Positions 1 to 7,466 of a stretch of 35,419 nt of DNA are shown one piece after another. Under the pieces are notes generated by a model that was not told the origin of the DNA, did not search any database, and saw only the letters and a list, made by a program, of their open reading frames with translations. Position numbers and translations under genes: made by a program. Each line of letters opens with the position of its first letter. Position 1 is the stretch's first letter. This stretch comes from JBNJDW01 sp051745265. Its GTDB lineage: Bacteria; Pseudomonadota; Alphaproteobacteria; Micavibrionales; CSBR16-224. Location: contig JBNJDW010000001.1 of the NCBI GenBank assembly GCA_051745265.1, positions 1 to 35,419 of the forward strand. The letters are read 5' to 3'.

Positions 1-49
1 GTCCTGATCTGCGGGTCTGTCATTCTGTGCGTATAAAGATATTCTATTA

Positions 50-3000
50 TTACTTGGGCGGGTCAGGCCGTACCGCGCGCAAAACCGGCAGGTCCTCTTT
101 ATCCACCTGTTTTTCAGAGCGGTCAGGCTCCGGCATATCTTCCGGCTTTGGAGATTGAGAAATCTGCCGGGTCATGCTTTCAAGTTCATCTGTCTCCGGG
201 CTGTTCTGAACCGTGATCTGCATATTGGACCTGTCCATGACGGTATAGCCCTGTGCCTTATCATAGCTGTCTTTCAAAGATTTTTCCGGCAGATCATTTT
301 CGGCGTCTTCATCGAAATTAAAATCAAGGCTGAGCTTTTGCATCGGTTTCTTTTTAAGCGTCACCGGCGGATCGGCGGACTCAGGCGCCTTTGCAACAGG
401 TTTATCCGTCATTTGCCTGTCGGGGGCCTGATTTTTACGTATACTGGCCCCCGCGCCCCCGGAGACACTGCCGCGCTGGCCCATCACCCGGGACAGCGGC
501 GCATGCGGCTGGCCTTTGATATCAACCTGCGTTTTATCGGTATTCAATTCAAATTTCTTATTCCGCAGATTGACCGGCGCCCGTTCAGGCGATAATCCGT
601 GTTCTTCGCCCAGCAGCATATGCGTCCGGGCCAGCCCCTTGACCAGATCGGCGCTGAAACACTCCCAGGTATACAACAAAATCCACAACCGTTTCATGGC
701 ATGGTATTCCCACTGGGTGGCTTCCGGCGGTTTGCCTTCAGCGGCAACGATAAACGGATAAACCCGCTGCGGCGTAATACCTGTATGCGTGAAATAACTG
801 TCCCCCAGCTGCCAGACCCGGTCGGGGCTGACACCGAACTGCCCGCCGACAAAGGTTTTGGCATCCTGAATGGTTCTGACATCACGCGGCATAACAAAGC
901 TGGGGGCGGTAATCGTCGCCCCGGATCCGCCCAGACGCTGCGGTACCGGCAGGTTTTTGACCTCGACCCCCATCATCAGGCTGTCATCCCAGCCACGTGT
1001 CAGCGGATAGACCACCGCAATATTCTCAACACCGTCCTCTGAAACGATAAATTCATAATCTTTGGAGGCAATCCCCCGCAAGGCGCCGCCAAACTTACCT
1101 TCTTCGACAAAGACAGAACGCATGGCCTTTAAATGCTGTCCACCGCTTTGTTCTTCCGTAAAGCCACTGGTTTCCCATTCATCAAGGACCTGTTCCGCAT
1201 CAAGGATATTGGCCGGTTCGAAATCCTTTTGCGCGTCGTCTTCGCCTTCATCATGTTCATTAAACCGTCTGAAGGCATCAACCGTCAGTTTGCCGGTCAC
1301 CCAGGGCGGCGGTTCAATCCCGTAACGCAACATCAGATCAAAAACATGCATTTCCAGCCGCGGTTCGGGCAGCAAGCCAACCTGCGAGGCCCGAATGATA
1401 TCATTGGCATCAAGCTCCATAATCGTGCCGCCGAATTTAAAACCGGTGGTGTATTTATCCTCACCAATCGGCCAGCTGGTCGATCCGGGTTTGTTGACTT
1501 CGGCAAAAACAGGTTCAATCGCTTCATCAATCTGATCCGGCGCCGGAAAATAGGTCAGACCGACATACAGATTATCGCCTTTGCGGGCCTGTAATTTGGC
1601 GTGACGCTTAAGATAGCCGATAATCATATCCTTGTTTTCGTCAACATCATCGGTCATATCGACCGTGTCCATGGTGATCGGTTCAATCAGATGACCGGAC
1701 CAGTGCTTACCATCCAGATTGGCATTACCGCGCATGACCGCATTGATAATCGGCCGCGGATAACCGCTGCGGACGTAAATCAACAACCGGCCGTCCGATG
1801 TAAAACGATAAGGAATAATATCGCAGTATTCCCCGGGGCGACGGGCAATTTCATGCAGCATACCGGTTTTGTTATCGCGTACGGTGGTGATTTCCAGATA
1901 TTCCGGCGGCGCCTGTGAAGGCCGGCGCTCTTCCAGAATCAGGCTTTGATGGGCCGGCATTTTCTGGGCGACGATAAAGTAATTGGTGGCCGGCGGCGGC
2001 AACATGCGGGCGTCTTCGGTATACAGGCAGAAACGGTCTTTAAAGAAATGCTCAACCACCCAGGGGTTACGATACGGCGCGGTGTAAACCAGCCGCATGT
2101 CAAAACGGGCCAGTTCCCGCCGGTAATCGCCATATTCAAAAAAGGTCAGTTCACGGTCGAGCTGTTCTTTCCAGATTTCGCGTTCATCCTTGCGGTGAAT
2201 AAATTCAATCGCCCATTTATGCAGTAAACGGAAAACCCGGCTGTTGTCTTCGTCAAAAGTAAAAGTTTCGCCCAGACGTTCTTTATCCTTCTCCGTCATC
2301 TCATAAGCATTCTTTTTCTTAAGCGACGGGTTAAGCGTTTTCAGGATTGACGGGTCCAGTTCTTCAAGGAAGAAGCCTTCATAACCGTCTTCCATGGGCC
2401 GCGCGGTCTGCGAATACTGAATCAACAGATCGGCATAAGACAATTCGCCCGGTTCATCGCCGATGCTTTGCACATCAGGCAGTTCCAAAAGCACATATTC
2501 ATCATGGGGCGGCATCAGATAATCGCGGATCAGCATACTGCCGCCGGGTTTCAGCTTTTTGATCTGTGCGGACAGGACCTCTGAGACAATGTCAGGATCA
2601 CGGTCATGCGCCGAATATATCTCGTGCAGAATATTGGAATTGATAATGCCATCGACCGATTCATCTTCAAAATCAGGAATACGGGCATCGCTGAAGCGAA
2701 AGGATAAGTTGGGCAGTTTATAACGTGACCGGGCCTTTTCAATCAGCCGGCGGTTATTATCGATGCCGATAAACCGGCGCAGCGGATTTAACAACGCCAT
2801 CGCATAGGTAACCTTACCGCTGCCGCAGCCCATATCGACAAGCAAAGCATCAGACGGCAGCAGAAAATGCGCTGAGATCAGCGAGGCTTTTTGCACAATA
2901 TGATCGGGGATTTGCTCAATCTCGTCGACGGCATTGTGTTCACCGCGCGCCAGATTGATGAAATCCTTAATCTTGCGTGCTTTTTCCGCTTCTATTTCAG

Positions 3001-3052
3001 TTTTTTTGGTTTTATCTGACACATTATCCTCAAGCGCCCGGGCTATCGTCAT
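50..3052 (-). CDS. Class I SAM-dependent methyltransferase fused to a large C-terminal region (possible degenerate Nudix-like domains)
   Basis: This encodes a protein of about 1000 residues. The N-terminal ~240 residues are a Rossmann methyltransferase: SAM-binding motif I reads DMGCGSG at 73-79 and motif II has the acidic GIDNN at 96-100, followed by a LKPGG-like strand. The substrate is not recognisable. Beyond ~residue 370 no enzyme motif is obvious. Two stretches (about 405-510 and 680-790) have the strand pattern of Nudix hydrolases, the second with a PDRVWQLGDSYFTHTGIT-type segment, but the Nudix box is degenerate, with K732-T-F-V-G-G where R-E-x-x-E-E belongs. The last ~150 residues are charged and Pro/Lys-rich, probably disordered. 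I chose the ATG at 3052 over a TTG four codons upstream; neither has a clear ribosome binding site. A TATAAT lies just upstream, so the leader may be very short. It is transcribed divergently from comF. The methyltransferase call is firm; the rest is inference. Confidence 0.75.
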   Translation of the reverse strand: MTIARALEDNVSDKTKKTEIEAEKARKIKDFINLARGEHNAVDEIEQIPDHIVQKASLISAHFLLPSDALLVDMGCGSGKVTYAMALLNPLRRFIGIDNNRRLIEKARSRYKLPNLSFRFSDARIPDFEDESVDGIINSNILHEIYSAHDRDPDIVSEVLSAQIKKLKPGGSMLIRDYLMPPHDEYVLLELPDVQSIGDEPGELSYADLLIQYSQTARPMEDGYEGFFLEELDPSILKTLNPSLKKKNAYEMTEKDKERLGETFTFDEDNSRVFRLLHKWAIEFIHRKDEREIWKEQLDRELTFFEYGDYRRELARFDMRLVYTAPYRNPWVVEHFFKDRFCLYTEDARMLPPPATNYFIVAQKMPAHQSLILEERRPSQAPPEYLEITTVRDNKTGMLHEIARRPGEYCDIIPYRFTSDGRLLIYVRSGYPRPIINAVMRGNANLDGKHWSGHLIEPITMDTVDMTDDVDENKDMIIGYLKRHAKLQARKGDNLYVGLTYFPAPDQIDEAIEPVFAEVNKPGSTSWPIGEDKYTTGFKFGGTIMELDANDIIRASQVGLLPEPRLEMHVFDLMLRYGIEPPPWVTGKLTVDAFRRFNEHDEGEDDAQKDFEPANILDAEQVLDEWETSGFTEEQSGGQHLKAMRSVFVEEGKFGGALRGIASKDYEFIVSEDGVENIAVVYPLTRGWDDSLMMGVEVKNLPVPQRLGGSGATITAPSFVMPRDVRTIQDAKTFVGGQFGVSPDRVWQLGDSYFTHTGITPQRVYPFIVAAEGKPPEATQWEYHAMKRLWILLYTWECFSADLVKGLARTHMLLGEEHGLSPERAPVNLRNKKFELNTDKTQVDIKGQPHAPLSRVMGQRGSVSGGAGASIRKNQAPDRQMTDKPVAKAPESADPPVTLKKKPMQKLSLDFNFDEDAENDLPEKSLKDSYDKAQGYTVMDRSNMQITVQNSPETDELESMTRQISQSPKPEDMPEPDRSEKQVDKEDLPVLRAVRPDPPK

Positions 3053-3157
3053 TTTATACAACAATTATAATAACATTGCACGAAAAAGCCGATACGCAAC
3101 CTCGATTTTATGGTATTTAAAAATATAACATATCCGTTGCCCAGAGTGTAGAAAACC

Positions 3158-3964
3158 ATGCCCGGAAAAAGATCTTTTATAAAATCGATATTTATCCCCT
3201 TTGGCTACGCGCTGAATACGATATTACCACCGCGCTGCATCGGTACCGGCGAAATCGTTGACCATCAGGGCATGATCGCCCCGGCGCTCTGGCAGGAGCT
3301 GGATTTTATCGCCCCGCCCTATTGCGCGACCTGCGGCCTGCCCTTTGATTTTGAAGACAGCCTCGAAGACACGACAATATGCGGTGACTGCCTGTCCGAT
3401 CCGCCGCGCTTTGATACCGCGCGGGCGCCACTGCGCTATAACGATGCCAGCCGCCGCCTGCTGCTGCGCTTTAAATACGGTGATCAGCAACATGCCGCCG
3501 TGACCTTTGCCCGCTGGCTGCATCTGGCCGGTCTCGATCATCTGAAAACCGCCGATTTTATCCTGCCCGTGCCCTTGCACTGGCGACGGCTATGGCAGCG
3601 GCGTTTTAATCAATCCGCACTGCTGGCCAAGGCGCTGGCACGGGAGTCCGGCGTGCCTTATCTGGCCAACACCATGACCCGCCGCCGGTTTACCGGCCCG
3701 CAAAAAGGCCTGAACCGTCGCAACAGACAAAAAAATGTCCGTATGGCGTTTACCGTCACCCCGGCGGCAAAGACAAACATTACAGGCAAGCATCTGGTGC
3801 TGATTGATGATGTCATGACCAGCGGCGCCACGGTCAATGAATGCGCCAAACTGTTAAAACGTGAAGGCGCCGCCAGAATCACAGTTCTGACCGTCGCCCG
3901 CGTGCTGCGCGAAGACTACACCGCGCCGCAGGATATGGATTTACTAGAAGAATCAGACCTTTGA
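3158..3964 (+). CDS. comF: ComF family protein (double zinc ribbon + phosphoribosyltransferase fold)
   Basis: The protein has 268 residues, a usual length for ComF. The N-terminal third carries paired cysteines (PPRC, then CATC, then CGDC) typical of the ComF double zinc ribbon. The C-terminal part holds the PRPP-binding loop VLIDDVMTSGAT, with the two acidic residues and the TSGAT loop of type I phosphoribosyltransferases. The family contributes to DNA uptake in naturally competent bacteria; its role in alphaproteobacteria is mostly unknown. The gene is divergent from the methyltransferase gene. Its stop lies only two bases from the fliP stop on the opposite strand, so the two transcripts converge with no room for a terminator. 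The ribosome binding site is weak (GAGTG). Confidence 0.9.
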   Translation: MPGKRSFIKSIFIPFGYALNTILPPRCIGTGEIVDHQGMIAPALWQELDFIAPPYCATCGLPFDFEDSLEDTTICGDCLSDPPRFDTARAPLRYNDASRRLLLRFKYGDQQHAAVTFARWLHLAGLDHLKTADFILPVPLHWRRLWQRRFNQSALLAKALARESGVPYLANTMTRRRFTGPQKGLNRRNRQKNVRMAFTVTPAAKTNITGKHLVLIDDVMTSGATVNECAKLLKREGAARITVLTVARVLREDYTAPQDMDLLEESDL

Positions 3965-3966
3965 AC

Positions 3967-4722
3967 CTAACGGACAAAGCTTTGCATCAAACTGCCGACC
4001 ACCATATACCAGCCATCCACCAGTACGAAAAAGATGATCTTAAACGGCAGGGCAATCAGCACCGGCGGCAGCATCATCATCCCCATCGACATCAAAATGG
4101 CCGCGGTGACAAGATCAATGACCAGAAACGGTAAAAACAGCATAAAGCCGATTTCAAAAGCCCGGCGCAATTCGGTAATCATAAAGGCCGGAATAATAAC
4201 ATGAATTGGTGCATCTTCGGCATTTTCAAGATCAGGATCATCATGGATGCGAACAAACAATTCCAGATCTTTTTCACGGACATTGCGGAGCATAAAGCTT
4301 TTGAACGGTCCCGCTGTGCGCTCAAAGGCCTGCACCTCGGTAATTTCATTATTGACCAGCGGCGCCACCCCTTCTTCATAAGCCTGGCTGAACACCGGGG
4401 CCATGATAAAAAAGGTCATAAACAGGGCCAGACTGATCAAAACCGTGTTTGGCGGCGTTTGCTGCGTGCCCATGGCCGTGCGCAGGAAAGACAGAACAAC
4501 GACAATCCGGGTAAAGGAGGTCATCATCATCAGGATCGACGGTGCCAGCGTCAGAACGGTTAATAAGGCAACAAGCTGAACAATGCGGCCCGCGACCGAT
4601 TCACCCGTGCCCTCCACATCACTGTCGCCCAGATCAAGGGTCAGGCTCTGCGCCCAGGCTGCATCAACAAACAAGGTTGATAAAAACAGCGAAATCAGGG
4701 CTATAAGTCTAATTTTTGACAT
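3967..4722 (-). CDS. fliP: Flagellar type III export gate protein FliP
   Basis: This 251-residue inner-membrane protein forms the core of the flagellar export gate with FliQ and FliR. An N-terminal signal peptide ends near DAAWAQ, as in other FliP proteins. It is followed by the conserved TSFTRIVVVLSFLRTAMGTQ block and the C-terminal LPFKIIFFVLVDGW segment. The start at 4722 gives a proper signal peptide and has a good ribosome binding site (GAGGAAAAG); a 37-codon upstream extension overlaps fliO and lacks support. fliP follows fliO with a one-base gap, so the two are probably translationally coupled. fliQ and fliR lie on the opposite strand 2.5-4 kb away, so the gate genes are split between two divergent units. 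Confidence 0.97.
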   Translation of the reverse strand: MSKIRLIALISLFLSTLFVDAAWAQSLTLDLGDSDVEGTGESVAGRIVQLVALLTVLTLAPSILMMMTSFTRIVVVLSFLRTAMGTQQTPPNTVLISLALFMTFFIMAPVFSQAYEEGVAPLVNNEITEVQAFERTAGPFKSFMLRNVREKDLELFVRIHDDPDLENAEDAPIHVIIPAFMITELRRAFEIGFMLFLPFLVIDLVTAAILMSMGMMMLPPVLIALPFKIIFFVLVDGWYMVVGSLMQSFVR

Positions 4723-4723
4723 T

Positions 4724-5023
4724 CTACTTTTCCTCGGGCTGCTTTTCCTTAGGCTCGGCTTTTGCCTTAATCCCCTGTTCAACCACCAGCGCGTGTTCAT
4801 GACTGACCAGCAATAAATGCTCTTTATCATCACGGCGCACCAGAACCAGCCGGTTTTTGGTGTCTATCGGCAAATGCTCGATCAGCTTTAAACGGCGGTC
4901 CGCCCGGTTTACGGTCATGAATTTACTGTCTCCGAATTTCTTTATCAGAAACGAAAGCAGCCACATCAGCGACAGCACCAGCGCAAAGGCCATTATGACT
5001 TTTAAAACCTGCGTAGAGTCCAT
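4724..5023 (-). CDS. fliO: Flagellar biosynthetic protein FliO
   Basis: The 99 residues contain one transmembrane segment (about 8-27) followed by a small basic cytoplasmic domain with the FliO pattern KLIEHLPIDTKNRLVLVRRDDKEHLLL and a charged Lys/Glu tail. FliO helps assemble the FliP ring. Its position directly upstream of fliP, with one base between them, supports the call. The upstream ribosome binding site is weak, so translation may depend on the preceding small gene. The family is short and divergent, so the name rests partly on gene order. Confidence 0.9.
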   Translation of the reverse strand: MDSTQVLKVIMAFALVLSLMWLLSFLIKKFGDSKFMTVNRADRRLKLIEHLPIDTKNRLVLVRRDDKEHLLLVSHEHALVVEQGIKAKAEPKEKQPEEK

Positions 5024-5062
5024 GCTTTATTTCTATGGGAAGCGTGATAAAATGACAAGTCT

Positions 5063-5326
5063 TTATTCGCCGCCGACAGCCCGGCCAATATCGTCGATCT
5101 TGCGGATCAGTTTTTGTAACTGGTCGACACATTTGCGACCATCCTCTGGCGACAAAGACAAAAGATCCTCGCACAAGGCCGCGGTTTCACGGTCCAGACC
5201 GGATAAATCGACGGTCTCACCGCCATAGAACCGGCGCTCGCAGCTGCGGGCATAATTGAGCAGATTTTCAATCCGGCCTTGGATATCTTCTAATAAAACC
5301 GGGTCATTTCGGGTCGTATCGGGCAT
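5063..5326 (-). CDS. Small hypothetical protein in the flagellar operon
   Basis: This encodes a helical, charged protein of about 87 residues with no signal peptide or membrane segment. I chose the start at 5326 because GGAAGA precedes it; it overlaps the 3' end of the FlhB-like gene by 23 bases. A start at 5362 is possible but has a poor ribosome binding site. It sits between the FlhB C-terminal-like gene and fliO, so it is probably flagellar. Size and helix content fit a FliT-like export chaperone, but no residue signature proves it, and I do not assign a function. Confidence 0.6.
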   Translation of the reverse strand: MPDTTRNDPVLLEDIQGRIENLLNYARSCERRFYGGETVDLSGLDRETAALCEDLLSLSPEDGRKCVDQLQKLIRKIDDIGRAVGGE

Positions 5327-5684
5327 TTTCTTCCACTGCTTTTGCGCGGTTATACTCTCCATTTACCCTGTAAACATACGCCAGAATTTCAGCGACCGCA
5401 ATCAGCGCATCTGCCGGAATTTCACTGTCCAGCTCCACAGCCGCCAACATCTGGGCAAGGTCGCGGTCTTCGCGGACCTTAACATCATTCTGAAAGGCCA
5501 GCGCCAGGATCTGTTCGGCAAGATGCCCATAGCCCGAAGCGCTGATTTTTGAAATATCCTTTCCATCTCTGGCGAAATTCTCGATCGCAACTGCGACCGC
5601 ACGCTCAACCTCACTCTTGGAACGGCGCACGGGCTTGATATTCGGCCCTTCGGGTTTTTGGCTGTCGTCAAAGATATCAACCAT
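5304..5684 (-). CDS. FlhB C-terminal-domain-like protein (FlhX/EscU-YscU-HrcU superfamily), stand-alone
   Basis: The 126 residues match only the cytoplasmic C-terminal domain of FlhB: an A-V-A-V-A-I strand, then LAEQILALAFQNDVKVRED, then LDSEIPADALIAVAEILAYVYRVNG, the signature end of FlhB. The NPTH autocleavage motif and all four transmembrane helices are absent. Such FlhX/YlqH-like proteins occur beside full-length FlhB in several bacteria and can partly replace its C-terminal domain. A full flhB with NPTH is at 8247-9323, so this is an extra copy of the switch domain. It is the first gene of the minus-strand unit that leads to fliP. Confidence 0.85.
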   Translation of the reverse strand: MVDIFDDSQKPEGPNIKPVRRSKSEVERAVAVAIENFARDGKDISKISASGYGHLAEQILALAFQNDVKVREDRDLAQMLAAVELDSEIPADALIAVAEILAYVYRVNGEYNRAKAVEENARYDPK

Positions 5685-5688
5685 AAAC

Positions 5689-5704
5689 TGGCATCCTTAT
5701 TGCA
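5689..5704 (+). promoter_or_regulatory. Putative sigma-54 (RpoN) -24/-12 promoter upstream of flgB
   Basis: The 16 bases TGGCATCCTTATTGCA fit the consensus TGGCACG-N4-TTGCW at all but two positions, with the required 10 bases between GG and GC. The element points toward flgB, whose start is about 200 bases downstream, and lies in the divergent flagellar intergenic region. RpoN drives flagellar genes in several alphaproteobacteria. No enhancer site was identified and no experiment supports it. Confidence 0.5.
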
Positions 5705-5776
5705 TAAGTAAACAGCAGGAAGCGGTTTTGGGAGACCGCAAGGGAAGTATAACACAGAAAATAGGGGAGATTTATA

Positions 5777-5917
5777 ATGAATATGATCAAAAATTCACCT
5801 CATCTTAACAAGAAAATGTCACACTTAGACCTATCTCTATGTTATGATGAAAGAATACGGTCGCACATTTCCCGTGACGAGCTGACAATGGAAGGGGATC
5901 ACAATGACCACAGATAA
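5777..5917 (+). CDS. Possible 46-codon leader ORF overlapping the flgB start
   Basis: An ATG preceded by AGGGGAG at good spacing opens a 46-residue, His- and charge-rich frame that ends 14 bases inside flgB in another frame. It could couple translation into flgB or be a chance frame. The product has no recognisable motif. The main support is the strong ribosome binding site. Confidence 0.25.
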   Translation: MNMIKNSPHLNKKMSHLDLSLCYDERIRSHISRDELTMEGDHNDHR

Positions 5918-6341
5918 TCTTGGCCTGTTCAATGGCATCTACTCAAAAATGGGCTTTCTCGAGCAACGACAAAAAGTCATTGCCCAGAATATCGCCAACG
6001 CAGATACGCCGAACTATAAGCCACAGGATATCAAGGAACCGAGCTTTGCCAAAATCCTTGGCAACACCACCAGCCGGCTGCCTTTGGATGGCAGTACAGC
6101 CGGGGTTAAAACCACACGGTCCAATCATATGGAGCTGGGCCGCGGCAGCATGGCCTCTGCCGATGCGGCGAAGGAAAGAACGCAGCGGGACACCTATGAA
6201 ACTTCGCCTTCGGGCAACGCGGTTATTCTGGAGGAGCAAATGCTCTCGGCCAGTGAAACGCTGAGCGAGCACCGGACAATGGCCAACCTGCATGAAAAAT
6301 ACGTTAATATGATGCGCGCTGCGACCGGTAACAACCGATAA
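5904..6341 (+). CDS. flgB: Flagellar basal-body rod protein FlgB
   Basis: The 145-residue proximal rod protein has the N-terminal rod/hook signature (QRQKVIAQNIANADTPNYKPQDI) and a C-terminal helix ending in MANLHEKYVNMMRAATG, as in other FlgB proteins. It has no signal peptide; export is by the flagellar type III apparatus. The start has a good ribosome binding site (GGAAGGGG). It is the first gene of flgB-flgC-fliE-fliQ-fliR-flhB and the likely target of the sigma-54-like element about 200 bases upstream. Confidence 0.96.
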   Translation: MTTDNLGLFNGIYSKMGFLEQRQKVIAQNIANADTPNYKPQDIKEPSFAKILGNTTSRLPLDGSTAGVKTTRSNHMELGRGSMASADAAKERTQRDTYETSPSGNAVILEEQMLSASETLSEHRTMANLHEKYVNMMRAATGNNR

Positions 6342-6374
6342 GCCCAGGCGCCGCCCATAAAAGGAGATTTTAAA

Positions 6375-6791
6375 ATGGCAACAGATATCAAACAGGCTAT
6401 GGACCTTGCCGCGATGGGGATGCGGGCCCAGGGGACACGGATGCGGGTCATTTCTGAAAACATGGCCAATGCCGAGACCACAGCAGAAGAAGCCGGGGGT
6501 GATCCCTATCGCCGTCAGATGGTCACCTTCAAAAACATGGTGAACCGCAGAACCGATATGAGCGAAGTTAAAGTCGACAAGATTATCGGCGATCAATCAG
6601 ATTTCCGTATGAAACACGATCCGTCACATCCGGCGGCAGATGAAAACGGCTATATAAAATTACCCAATGTGAATTCACTGGTTGAAATGATGGATATGCG
6701 TGAGGCCCAGCGCTCTTACGAAGCCAATCTTGGTATCATTGATATGTCACGTACAATGTTAATGCGCACCGTTGATCTGCTGCGCAGCTGA
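6375..6791 (+). CDS. flgC: Flagellar basal-body rod protein FlgC
   Basis: The 138-residue rod protein has an N-terminal helix with the SENMANAETT rod motif and the FlgC C-terminal block VEMMDMREAQRSYEANLGIIDMSRTMLMRTVDLLR. It follows flgB by 33 bases with a strong ribosome binding site (AAGGAG), and assembles with FlgB, FlgF and FliE into the proximal rod. Confidence 0.96.
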   Translation: MATDIKQAMDLAAMGMRAQGTRMRVISENMANAETTAEEAGGDPYRRQMVTFKNMVNRRTDMSEVKVDKIIGDQSDFRMKHDPSHPAADENGYIKLPNVNSLVEMMDMREAQRSYEANLGIIDMSRTMLMRTVDLLRS

Positions 6792-6815
6792 TTACAGATA
6801 TTAAGGAGATAAACC

Positions 6816-7115
6816 ATGGTTGAAGTTAACGGTGCGGTTGGTGCCTATCAAAACGCCTTAAAACAGGCTTCGGAAGGATCAGAGAAAAAATCCGACGGCC
6901 CCTCTTTCGGTGACATGCTTAAGGAATCTCTTGGCGATGCCATTGAAACCCAGCATAAAAGCGAACAGATGAGCGCCGCTGCCGTTCAGGGCAAGGCCGA
7001 TATGATTGATGTCCTGCAGGCTGTGACCGAGGCAGAAACAACGCTGAACACCGTTCTGTCGATCCGCGACCGTCTGGTTCAATCCTATCAGGAAATCATG
7101 CGGATGCCGATCTGA
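6816..7115 (+). CDS. fliE: Flagellar hook-basal body complex protein FliE
   Basis: The 99-residue protein has the FliE pattern: a poorly conserved N-terminus, then SFGDMLKESLGDAI, and a conserved C-terminal half with DVLQAVTEAETTLNTVLSIRDRLVQSYQEIMRMPI. FliE joins the MS ring and export gate to the rod. A good ribosome binding site (TAAGGAG) precedes the ATG, and the gene lies 24 bases after flgC. A small hairpin follows before fliQ. Confidence 0.95.
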   Translation: MVEVNGAVGAYQNALKQASEGSEKKSDGPSFGDMLKESLGDAIETQHKSEQMSAAAVQGKADMIDVLQAVTEAETTLNTVLSIRDRLVQSYQEIMRMPI

Positions 7116-7127
7116 TATATATATCTC

Positions 7128-7149
7128 ACCGGAATTTTTGTCCGGTTTT
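7128..7149 (+). terminator. Weak hairpin with short T run between fliE and fliQ
   Basis: ACCGGA pairs perfectly with TCCGGT across a 7-base loop and runs into TTTT. The stem is only 6 bp and the T run short, so this is more likely partial attenuation between the rod and gate genes than a full stop. Confidence 0.4.
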
Positions 7150-7196
7150 AAATAATCTATTGAAGCTTTTCGCCAAATACGGGTAAACTGGGTGCT

Positions 7197-7463
7197 ATGG
7201 AAGATCAGGAAGTCATAGATATCACCCGCGAGGCTCTGATGCTGGTGCTGCAAATCGGCGCACCGGTAATGATTATCGGCCTTATTGTCGGTGTCATCAT
7301 TGCCTTGATTCAGGCCTTGACCCAGATTCAGGAAATGACCCTGAGTTTCGTGCCTAAAATTATGGCCATTTTCTTTAGTATCTTTCTGTTCTTTCCCGTT
7401 TTTGCACAGATGATGGGCGATTTCACCCAGATGATAGCCGACCGAATTGTCGCTTTTGGATAA
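7197..7463 (+). CDS. fliQ: Flagellar export gate protein FliQ
   Basis: The 88-residue protein has two transmembrane helices (about 19-38 and 50-75). The link between them reads QALTQIQEMTLSFVPKI, the hallmark of FliQ and its type III secretion homologues. It forms the export gate with FliP and FliR. The ribosome binding site is weak (GGGTG), consistent with the low amounts needed. fliR begins three bases after its stop. Confidence 0.96.
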   Translation: MEDQEVIDITREALMLVLQIGAPVMIIGLIVGVIIALIQALTQIQEMTLSFVPKIMAIFFSIFLFFPVFAQMMGDFTQMIADRIVAFG

Positions 7464-7466
7464 GAC

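Noticed and set aside
1..49. Possible terminator after the methyltransferase gene
   Set aside because: No hairpin or T run is visible in the 49 bases before the window edge.
1133..1594. Open frames on the plus strand across the methyltransferase gene
   Set aside because: They lie fully antisense to a long coding gene, have no ribosome binding site and no recognisable protein pattern.
5943..6596. 217-residue minus-strand frame across flgB and flgC
   Set aside because: It is antisense to two certain flagellar genes and its His/Gly/Arg-rich product looks like a reverse-strand artefact.
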